From: Flavobacterium anseongense
GTDB taxonomy: Bacteria > Bacteroidota > Bacteroidia > Flavobacteriales > Flavobacteriaceae
NCBI RefSeq assembly: GCF_021608185.1
Contig: NZ_JAKIHN010000007.1
Coordinates: 1 to 64,000 of the forward strand
Length of the DNA: 64,000 nucleotides
Direction: 5' to 3'
Shown here one piece after another: positions 54,391 through 61,845 of this stretch. Positions within the stretch are counted from its first letter, which is position 1. Each line of letters begins with the position of its first letter. A program made the translations under genes and the position numbers. Under the pieces are notes generated by a model, which saw only the letters and a program-made list of their open reading frames with translations, was not told the origin of the DNA and made no database searches.

Positions 54391-57300
54391 ATGAAATTGA
54401 AAATCAAGTTACTCTTTTTTACGTTGTTACTTTCAATGTCATCTCTTCATGCTCAAACTACAGATGTTTGGGATTTTGGAGCGGTACAGTTAAATTCCGG
54501 AACATATAATAATATGTTGAACGAAACGGTGATTAACTCATGGTATGGTGCTGTAACACCCGGTAGCACTGCTATCAATTTCCCCGTTAGTTTTACTTCC
54601 GGAGCCTTGTCTTGGGTTGGAAACTCGGGAGACAGGTTGCGAACAAGTAATACCAATTTAACCCGTTTTGATGCAAATATTGCCAGTGTAACTACACATA
54701 CAGGTAGAGTTTATTGTAACGGTACACCAAATCTTTCAGCCGGAGTACCAACAAACAGGTTTATGAGAATGGTTCTTAATGAAGATGACGAAGTTACTGT
54801 TGTATCAAGAACAGACGCCGCAGCCTCATTAAGCTTTGTAAATGAAGCAAACCCAAGTTTACAAACTGATCTTGTTGCACCTACTTTTGCCAGTGGTGCT
54901 GTAACCGAAGTTAAGTATGTTGCCAAAAATGCGGGTACATTTAAAATTTACTCCGCAGATGGTAAAGCCAGTTTTTACAGAATATTGAGAAGACCAGCAG
55001 TCTATACGACCGTGTCGGGAAATATAGATGTTTCACAAGCTACAGGAATTCCTGGAAATTATGCTGTAGTGTTTACAAATCTAGCCGGAAAATCATGGAC
55101 ATCAACCATGAATATGGATGGTACTTATAATGTTAATTTGCCTATTGGATATACTTATGAAATTAGTTTAGTGAATGCAAATGGTTATATAATTTCCAAC
55201 GGCACCACTTTAAATTTAATACCTGTAACCACACCGACTTTCACACATGATATTACGATTTTACAGGTTTCGTTATATCAAGTCAGCGGTTCAATAGCGG
55301 GTCTTGGAACAGCAATATCAAACTTAGGTTTAACCTATACAGCTATTCCTTCAAGTGGTGCGATTTACATTCCGGTGCCAATTATTAATACAGTAAATTC
55401 AACATACACGGTTTTATTGGAGGCTAACATTCAATATACTATTACAGCAAATGGGGTTAATGATTATCTGTTAGATTCGAATACCATCACTATTCCGGCA
55501 GCTAATACAGTTTCGGATATTAGTTTTACTCCAAAACCAGTTTACAATATTACAATTACTACTACTGGTTTGACCACGACTCAGGAGAATAATTTGCAAT
55601 TAACATTCACCAATTTAAACGAAAGTGGCTATGTCTATAATTTCACCGGCCTAACTGGAATTGCTTTACGTAATGGTACTTATGCCGTTACCTATGGTGG
55701 CTTAAATGCTTATCCGGTTGATATGTCGTTAACATCTAATTTAGTAGTTAACGGTTCTCCGGTTTCAAAAACATTGGCATTTGTTCCGGTAACAGTTTGG
55801 TCGTTTAATGATCGGGTTATTACAACGGCAAATTCTTCTTATAAAGGAATGCTTTTTACAGGGAATATTTCTAATTCAATCAGTCAAGGTCATTTAATTG
55901 CCCAAGCAGGTTCAACTATTCAGGTTCCGGTGAACGTTGGCGAGAAAATTAGAATTGACTATTATTACTCAGCCAATTTTTCAATTGAAGGAGGAGCAAC
56001 TTTAAGTACCATAAATTCAACCGGATCAACTTCAATTATTGATAGTGTTGAGTATACTTATACAGGTTCTTCTCCGGGATTTGTCAATATTGCTATAGCA
56101 GGGACAACTTATTTTACCGAAATAAAAATAGGAGGAATTGTTCCTTACAGTCCAATAATAACTGTTGGAGTTGGCAAAGATTATCAAACCATTAACGCTG
56201 CTTTAGATGCTGTTTCAAATATGATAAGAACTAGCACAGATAGAGTTACTATAGTGATTGATCCGGGTAATTATGAAGAAATGTTAGTAATTAATCAACC
56301 TTTAATTAAATTAAAAAATGCTTCCGCTACACCTAGTACTGCTCTTTTAAATGGAGGCGTTAATATTGATGCCAATGCGGTTAGAATTACTTCGTATTAC
56401 GGACATGGATATACCTATTTTAGTATGTCTTCAGACCAAAAATGGCACCAAGATGTATTGAATGTGAATACAGCAAATGGATATGCATCTTATCAAAATG
56501 TTGGAGCGGGAACTACTAATGGTTCTTATTGGAATGCTACTGTAGTAGTTGGTGCAGATGGTTTTGAAGCTGAGGGAATTATTTTTGAAAATTCGTTTAA
56601 CCAATATATTTCTAATAAAGAATCTCAAGACACCGTTTTGGCATGGACAGTTGGTAGCCCGGGAGTGAGACCTACAAATGTAGGTAATACTAATGTACAA
56701 AACAGAACAATGGTAGAAAGAGCAGCTGCGATAGCAATAAAAAATAATATTCAAAAAGTAATTTTGAATAAGTGTAGAGTTGTTGGACGCCAAGATTCAT
56801 TTTTTGGAGGAACAGGTTCAAGAGTTGCGGTTTATAAAGGTGACTACATGGGTGCAGTAGATTATATTTTTGGAGGAATGGATGTAGTCTTTTATCAGTC
56901 TAAATTGAGTATGAATGTAAGCGATCAATCCAATGACCAAGCTTATATTACAGCAGCACAGCAAACTACCGGAAGAGGGTTTTTAATGTATGAATGTACC
57001 ATTACTTCGGCTGAGCCTTTGGTAGAAACAGCTTCTGTTTACCGCGCAAAACCAGGTTATTTTGGACGTCCATGGCAAGCTAATACTAGTGAAGTTGTTT
57101 TCTACAATACTACAATTGAAACTTCAAATTACCCAGGATTCATTGGTAATTCATTGATTGTTCCGCTAGGGTGGCAAAATACTTTAGGAGGTACTTCAAG
57201 TGGAATGTATGAATATGGCACAACAGAAATTTCGGGAGTAAATAATGGACCAAGCCGTGCTACATGGGCAACCTATTTAACATCGCCGGTGTTGAACGAT

Positions 57301-57618
57301 GCAACTCCAATCACTACATTTAATTTCACCAAAGGATTAGACAATTGGGATCCGTTTCCGCAATTGATTTTGGACGATGCATTAGGAAATAATGATTTTC
57401 AACCAACTTCTAAAGTTAATGTATATGCTTATAAAAATACGGTTGTAATTTCAAATGTGAAATCGAATACAAGTATAGCAGTTTATGCTATGAATGGTTC
57501 ATTAGTTAAGTCATTCAAAACCGATACCGATACTGAATTTAATTTAAGTAAAGGTTTGTGGATAGTGCATGTAAATGCAGAAGATGGACAAAAATCAGTA
57601 AAATTATTAACGTTTTAA
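54391..57618 (+). CDS. Modular CE8 pectin methylesterase with T9SS sorting domain
   Basis: The 1075-residue protein starts with a signal peptide (SMSSLHAQ). A WDFG-type module (about 25-200) comes first. Two or more carboxypeptidase-regulatory-like beta-sandwich segments follow (about 205-465: VSGNIDVSQATGIPG, VSGSIAGLG), then a second WSFND module (about 467-590). The CE8 beta-helix (about 595-960) contains VVGRQDSFFGG near 795, GAVDYIFGG near 820 and GRPW near 890, which carry the catalytic aspartates and arginine. A type A T9SS domain ends the protein. It should remove methyl esters from pectin outside the cell so that the lyases can act. Its first and last modules recur alone in the 59340 gene. 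Confidence 0.92.
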   Translation: MKLKIKLLFFTLLLSMSSLHAQTTDVWDFGAVQLNSGTYNNMLNETVINSWYGAVTPGSTAINFPVSFTSGALSWVGNSGDRLRTSNTNLTRFDANIASVTTHTGRVYCNGTPNLSAGVPTNRFMRMVLNEDDEVTVVSRTDAAASLSFVNEANPSLQTDLVAPTFASGAVTEVKYVAKNAGTFKIYSADGKASFYRILRRPAVYTTVSGNIDVSQATGIPGNYAVVFTNLAGKSWTSTMNMDGTYNVNLPIGYTYEISLVNANGYIISNGTTLNLIPVTTPTFTHDITILQVSLYQVSGSIAGLGTAISNLGLTYTAIPSSGAIYIPVPIINTVNSTYTVLLEANIQYTITANGVNDYLLDSNTITIPAANTVSDISFTPKPVYNITITTTGLTTTQENNLQLTFTNLNESGYVYNFTGLTGIALRNGTYAVTYGGLNAYPVDMSLTSNLVVNGSPVSKTLAFVPVTVWSFNDRVITTANSSYKGMLFTGNISNSISQGHLIAQAGSTIQVPVNVGEKIRIDYYYSANFSIEGGATLSTINSTGSTSIIDSVEYTYTGSSPGFVNIAIAGTTYFTEIKIGGIVPYSPIITVGVGKDYQTINAALDAVSNMIRTSTDRVTIVIDPGNYEEMLVINQPLIKLKNASATPSTALLNGGVNIDANAVRITSYYGHGYTYFSMSSDQKWHQDVLNVNTANGYASYQNVGAGTTNGSYWNATVVVGADGFEAEGIIFENSFNQYISNKESQDTVLAWTVGSPGVRPTNVGNTNVQNRTMVERAAAIAIKNNIQKVILNKCRVVGRQDSFFGGTGSRVAVYKGDYMGAVDYIFGGMDVVFYQSKLSMNVSDQSNDQAYITAAQQTTGRGFLMYECTITSAEPLVETASVYRAKPGYFGRPWQANTSEVVFYNTTIETSNYPGFIGNSLIVPLGWQNTLGGTSSGMYEYGTTEISGVNNGPSRATWATYLTSPVLNDATPITTFNFTKGLDNWDPFPQLILDDALGNNDFQPTSKVNVYAYKNTVVISNVKSNTSIAVYAMNGSLVKSFKTDTDTEFNLSKGLWIVHVNAEDGQKSVKLLTF

Positions 57619-57676
57619 TAGTATACAATTCTGTATAAATAGACTATTTAAGTTACACAAAATAAAGCACAATAAA

Positions 57677-59023
57677 ATGAATAGAATGAGTAAAAAATTA
57701 ATTATTGCCTTTTTCTTTTTGACAATGATAAAGGCGTTTGGACAAAATTATTATATGGCAACTCCGGAAGGATTTGGAGCCGCAGTAACAGGTGGCACTA
57801 GTACAACGCCGGTAACGGTTAGCACCTACACTACTTTTAAAAATGCACTTCAATCAACATCGGCGGCCAATTCAGTGATTTTGGTTTCAGGAACGATTGA
57901 CTGTGTTTACACTAGTGTAACATTGAACAACAAAACCATTATAGGATTGCCTGGAGCCAGACTTAGAAATACTCAGATAACTGTTGGTAATTCAACTACT
58001 TCTGCTGCTAATTCGGGAATACTTAATATAAAACCGGGTTCCAATAACGTAATTATAAGAAATCTTATTTTTGAAGGTCCGGGGGCATATGATGTTGATG
58101 GGAGAGATAATCTTACCAATGAAGGTACAAATGTTTGGGTAGACCATTGTGAGTTTCAGGACGGAATTGATGGTAATTTTGATAATAAAGGAATGGCTGA
58201 CAATGTAACAATTTCCTGGTGTAAATTTACCTATTTAAAGCCTGCTATATCAGGAGGTTCCGGAGGTTCAAATGATCATCGTTTTTCAAATCTTATTGGT
58301 TCAGATTCTAACGATGCTCCGGCAGACGGACATTACAGCATTACGTTTAAAAATTGTTATTGGGCAAACGGATGTAAAGAAAGAATGCCTAGAGCCAGAA
58401 ATGCTGAGCTTCATATTCTCAACTGCTATTATAGTACAAACGTATCTGGTTCAAGAGCAATTGGTTTAGGCGGTGGAATAAACAATTCTACCTGTTATGT
58501 AGAAAAAACACACTTTGCGAATATAGGATCTGTATATACCAGCTATGTTAGCTCAGATGGTGGAACAGTTGGAATTAAATATATGAATTGTCTTAGTGGT
58601 GGAAGTAATGTTGGAACAGTTGCTACTCCAACTTACACAACAACGCAAATGCCTGTTAATGAAGTTTCAGCCTTTTTAACGGATGCAACATGTGGAGCAG
58701 GAGCTACGTTACAAGTAACTGCCGGTGGAGTAGTTTCACCAAGTAATTGTACCTTGGGGATTAATGAAATTAGCTCTGATACATCTATTACTATTTCTTC
58801 TAATTTGGTTGATGATACTTTAAAAATACACTTCTTAAACAATATTGCAGGTAATGGGAAAATAGTTATTTATTCTATGAGCGGTCAAAAAGTTTTTAGT
58901 TCTTCAAAATACATCTCATCTGATGAGACAGTTGAGTTTAATTTGGAAAGCTTACCAAAAGGGCTCTATATATGTAAAATTGAAATAGATAACAAAGCAA
59001 CCAATTTGAAGTTTATTAAATAA
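57677..59023 (+). CDS. PL1 pectate lyase with T9SS sorting domain
   Basis: The 448-residue protein has a signal peptide (MIKAFGQ) and a right-handed beta-helix of PL1 type: MATPEGFGAAVTGG, NVWVDHCEFQDGIDGNFDNK (calcium-binding aspartates), VTISWCKF, and the arginine stretch CKERMPRARNAELHI. A type A T9SS sorting domain forms the end (IYSMSGQKV, LPKGLYIC). It cuts de-esterified homogalacturonan outside the cell. A second start at MSKK three codons later is possible. The 58-base gap to CE8 has no clear promoter or operator, so the two are probably co-transcribed. Confidence 0.92.
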   Translation: MNRMSKKLIIAFFFLTMIKAFGQNYYMATPEGFGAAVTGGTSTTPVTVSTYTTFKNALQSTSAANSVILVSGTIDCVYTSVTLNNKTIIGLPGARLRNTQITVGNSTTSAANSGILNIKPGSNNVIIRNLIFEGPGAYDVDGRDNLTNEGTNVWVDHCEFQDGIDGNFDNKGMADNVTISWCKFTYLKPAISGGSGGSNDHRFSNLIGSDSNDAPADGHYSITFKNCYWANGCKERMPRARNAELHILNCYYSTNVSGSRAIGLGGGINNSTCYVEKTHFANIGSVYTSYVSSDGGTVGIKYMNCLSGGSNVGTVATPTYTTTQMPVNEVSAFLTDATCGAGATLQVTAGGVVSPSNCTLGINEISSDTSITISSNLVDDTLKIHFLNNIAGNGKIVIYSMSGQKVFSSSKYISSDETVEFNLESLPKGLYICKIEIDNKATNLKFIK

Positions 59024-59074
59024 TATATAATTGAATAACAAAATCAGCATTGTCAAACATTAAAAATAAATAAC

Positions 59075-59230
59075 ATGAGTAAATTATTTTCACATAGTGT
59101 TTATTTATTAATTAAATTTGTTAGGAAAATATATAAAACCTGTAAAACCTTCTTTAAAAATAAATTTTTGAAGCCGAAAACTGGTTATTATAATCAATTA
59201 TTGACAAAGTATCTGGATAAATTACAATAA
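59075..59230 (+). CDS. Possible 51-residue basic small protein
   Basis: An ATG follows the AT-rich TAAATAAC and opens a frame of 51 codons that starts MSKLFSHSVYLLIKFVRKIY and is very rich in lysine, with a TAA stop 25 bases before the -33 box of the next promoter. It has no homologue that I recognise. Its AT-rich codons are compatible with a gene but also with chance. I list it because it lies entirely within an otherwise unexplained spacer. Confidence 0.25.
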   Translation: MSKLFSHSVYLLIKFVRKIYKTCKTFFKNKFLKPKTGYYNQLLTKYLDKLQ

Positions 59231-59254
59231 AGCTAAAAAAAAAAGGATATTTTT

Positions 59255-59297
59255 TTTGAAATCAAAAAATTATATTACTTTTATGCAATCGATTACA
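59255..59297 (+). promoter_or_regulatory. Promoter with LacI-type operator for the 59340 gene
   Basis: TTTG at 59255-59258 and TACTTTTA at 59276-59283 (one base off TAnnTTTG) are 17 bases apart. TGCAATCGATTACA (59284-59297) begins at the next base and is identical to the sites before exuT and CE8. The start codon at 59340 lies 42 bases downstream. Confidence 0.82.
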
Positions 59298-59339
59298 ATT
59301 AACTTAAAAATAAATAATAATAACAAAAAACTCTTTAAA

Positions 59340-60170
59340 ATGAAAACAAAATTACTTTCAATTACTTTAATGATGGTGCTTTTTACTAGTATCACAAATG
59401 CACAGACTAAAATATGGGATTTTGGAAATGATACAGCAACATGGCCTGTAACTGGTTCCGGAGTTGGAACTATTGGTGCAGACACTCAGGCCGTAATAGA
59501 TAATTTAGGATTATTTTCTAATGACCCAAGTGCATCTTCAGATATTGTAAACTTCGGTTCAATCAATGCAAGTGCCGCATCATTTTCAGATGGATTTACA
59601 GCTGTAAATAGATTTCAATTGAATGGTGCAGGATATCCATCTGCCGGAGGTTTCATACCTATGCCAACACAACGTTATATCTTTTTTGATGTAAATGGTG
59701 CATGTACTGTAAAAGTATGGTTTAAAACAGGAAGTAACGGTACTGTAAGAACAGTATATGTTACTGATGGAACTGCTACTGTTGGTTCTGCTGCTTCAAA
59801 TTCAGGAGGTAATGCAGATTTAGTTATCTTAACAGCTAATGCTACTGCTGCCGGTAGATATTATATTTATGCAGATGCCGCATGTAACCTTTATAAAGTT
59901 AGTGTTGTTGGAGCAACTGTAAATACAGTTTTATCTAATGATGATTTTCAAGCAGAATCACCGGTAAAAGCATTTACAAGAGGTCGTGAAATTTATTTGT
60001 CTAATATAGCATCAAAAACTCAAGTGGAAGTATATTCAGTAACCGGAGCTTTAGTTAAATCTATGACTACTGAATCAGATACTAATTTTGATGTTTTAAC
60101 TGCCGGTGTTTACATTGTAAAAGTTAAATCGGAAGAAGGTCAAAAATCGATTAAAGTAGTAGTTCAATAA
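59340..60170 (+). CDS. Small T9SS-secreted protein made of the modules flanking CE8, probable pectin binding
   Basis: The 276-residue protein has a signal peptide (MKTKLLSITLMM to NAQ), one WDFG module (about 24-195: TKIWDFGND, RYIFFDVNGACTVKVWF, GRYYIYADAACNLYKVSV) and a type A T9SS domain (SNDDFQ, VYSVTGALVKSM, AGVYIVKVKSEEGQKS). It is built like the CE8 protein without its catalytic helix; the sorting domains match closely (EDGQKSVKLL and EEGQKSIKVV). No catalytic residue is visible, so a secreted pectin-binding role is inferred. The open frame runs back to 59256, but that would put the operator at 59284 inside the gene and no signal peptide would begin there, so I use 59340. Its own regulated promoter suggests it is needed in large amounts. 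Confidence 0.85.
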   Translation: MKTKLLSITLMMVLFTSITNAQTKIWDFGNDTATWPVTGSGVGTIGADTQAVIDNLGLFSNDPSASSDIVNFGSINASAASFSDGFTAVNRFQLNGAGYPSAGGFIPMPTQRYIFFDVNGACTVKVWFKTGSNGTVRTVYVTDGTATVGSAASNSGGNADLVILTANATAAGRYYIYADAACNLYKVSVVGATVNTVLSNDDFQAESPVKAFTRGREIYLSNIASKTQVEVYSVTGALVKSMTTESDTNFDVLTAGVYIVKVKSEEGQKSIKVVVQ

Positions 60171-60194
60171 TTAGGAACTTATACAAATGCAAAT

Positions 60195-60230
60195 AAAAAG
60201 CGGTCTCGTTAACAAACGAGACCGCTTTTT
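60195..60230. terminator. Bidirectional terminator between convergent genes
   Basis: AAAAAGCGGTCTCGTT (60195-60210) pairs perfectly with AACGAGACCGCTTTTT (60215-60230) around a four-base loop. It ends the pectin operon on the plus strand and the PL9 gene on the minus strand. Confidence 0.95.
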
Positions 60231-60250
60231 ATTTGTATACTAGTATACTT

Positions 60251-61786
60251 TTATTTAACTATAACTTTTAAAGTTTTACTAAAGGTATCAGATTGAATGG
60301 ATAGAAAATATAAACCTTCAGAAAATAGTGTATTATTGATTTCAATTTCATTTTCTCCTATAGCTATTTCTTTTTTCAATGTTTCTAAAATCTGTCCGTT
60401 AATAGAGGATAATGTAATGGTAGTTTCTATTGCTGCCGGAGAAATTACATTCAAATGAATAGCACTATTAGTTGTCGGATTCGGGTATATCCTGGCTTCA
60501 AAATTTTGACTTTCATGAAATGCAGTTCCAAGAGAAGTGCCTGTTTCTCTGGCTCCTAAATCGGGTGCACTTCCATTAAATGTAATTCCAGTGGTTGTAA
60601 CTCCCGCATTTATAAAATCACTACTTAAGTTTAAAGCAAGGAAATTACCTAAATTTGGACTTCCGTCAGCGTTCTTCATTACCGCTGGAGGGGTTAAAGT
60701 GATGAAGTCAGCAGCACTGGAAACTATAGCAGGTGTTCGTCCGTTAGTACTAAGATTATTTACAAACCAAACATTAGAAAGGCCAACATTAGTCCCGGTG
60801 GTTACATCACTGCTTCCTGAATTATAAGAAACATTATTCCTGAATTGGTGGGTTCCTCCTGCACGAAAATTATAATTAGAATTGGTATTGTTGAAAGAAG
60901 TATTATTTGACACTTCAATAGACCCTAAATTATTGTTATCGGTAAATCCATGCTGTCCATTACCAAAAGCAATACAGCGTCTTACAATGTGATTAACAGG
61001 GATACCACTTCCACCAAGTTTAAATCCGTTTTTATCTCCATTAACAGATGTAGTTCCGTCTGTCAGTGTTCCATTATTGTATGCGATGCAGTTTTCAAAC
61101 GATACTACTCCAATTGCTCCGGTAGTAGTATTGGTGAATAAATCCCAACCGTCATCAATGTTATTGTGAGCTATACAACCACGAAAAACATTGCCTGATC
61201 CGCAGGTAAGTTTAGCAGCAAAGCCATCAGCATTTTCAGCTAAAACATCTTTGTTGTCAAACGCTTCACAATTCAAAATCAAGTTATTAGATGGCCATTG
61301 ACTAATGGTGGTGTAAGCACTGTTGTATCTGCTTATTTGAAGTCCGGTATCTCTGTTTTTTTCAAAAACACAATTATCTATTGTATTGTAATTTCCGGAA
61401 AGCAACATGCCGTTATCTCCGGCTCTTTTAATAGTAATCCCTTTGATGTACCAATATAAACCATCTAGTACAATACCTCGGTTCCCACTTGCTTCTGCTT
61501 GAGCTGAAAAATTAAGAATTGGAATTTCATCAGTATATGCTTCTATTCGTTTAAGGTTTCCGGCTGTCCCACTGTTTGTTCTGGCAATCACAATAGTACT
61601 GTTGAAATTATAGGTACCACCTCGCATATAAATAGTTTGTCCCGGACTAATTATACTCAATGCATTTTGTAAAGTGGTTGGACTACCAATGGTACCACTA
61701 TTAGTCGATAGACCGGTTGGAGAAACATACAGTTGTGAAAACGTATAAAAGGGGAATAGTACTATAGTTACGAAAAGATATTTCAT
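60251..61786 (-). CDS. PL9 pectate lyase with T9SS sorting domain
   Basis: The 511-residue protein has a signal peptide (PFYTFSQ) and a PL9-type right-handed beta-helix. The family's acidic calcium cluster is visible as Asp187 (ENADGFA) with Asp211, Asp212 and Asp215 (NIDDGWDLF). Lys256 in NGFKLGG fits the catalytic lysine. A type A T9SS domain follows (IYPNPTTNSA, LFSEGLYFL). It cuts homogalacturonan endo-wise outside the cell. It is on the minus strand, convergent with the main pectin operon and downstream of another PL1 gene. No LacI-type operator is visible before it, so it may be read from a promoter beyond the window. Confidence 0.9.
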   Translation of the reverse strand: MKYLFVTIVLFPFYTFSQLYVSPTGLSTNSGTIGSPTTLQNALSIISPGQTIYMRGGTYNFNSTIVIARTNSGTAGNLKRIEAYTDEIPILNFSAQAEASGNRGIVLDGLYWYIKGITIKRAGDNGMLLSGNYNTIDNCVFEKNRDTGLQISRYNSAYTTISQWPSNNLILNCEAFDNKDVLAENADGFAAKLTCGSGNVFRGCIAHNNIDDGWDLFTNTTTGAIGVVSFENCIAYNNGTLTDGTTSVNGDKNGFKLGGSGIPVNHIVRRCIAFGNGQHGFTDNNNLGSIEVSNNTSFNNTNSNYNFRAGGTHQFRNNVSYNSGSSDVTTGTNVGLSNVWFVNNLSTNGRTPAIVSSAADFITLTPPAVMKNADGSPNLGNFLALNLSSDFINAGVTTTGITFNGSAPDLGARETGTSLGTAFHESQNFEARIYPNPTTNSAIHLNVISPAAIETTITLSSINGQILETLKKEIAIGENEIEINNTLFSEGLYFLSIQSDTFSKTLKVIVK

Positions 61787-61805
61787 GTTTATACTAATTG
61801 TAAAT

Positions 61806-61838
61806 AAAAAAACCTTCTTAATGACTAAAAAGGTTTTT
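61806..61838 (-). terminator. Terminator-like hairpin between the two minus-strand lyase genes
   Basis: On the minus strand AAAAACCTTTTTA and TAAGAAGGTTTTT pair with one wobble, followed by a T run. It lies 8 to 40 bases past the PL1 stop codon, so PL9 may be partly independent of PL1. Confidence 0.7.
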
Positions 61839-61845
61839 AATTATA

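Larger units (their letters stand above)
59024..59339. other. Spacer with a possible small ORF and a regulated promoter
   Basis: This 316-base spacer holds a possible 51-codon open frame (59075-59230) and the promoter with LacI-type operator (59255-59297). I see no terminator between PL1 and this promoter, so upstream transcripts may run on. Confidence 0.7.

Noticed and set aside
59256-59339. Upstream extension of the 59340 gene
   Set aside because: It would place the operator and promoter inside the coding region and hide the normal signal peptide that begins at 59340.
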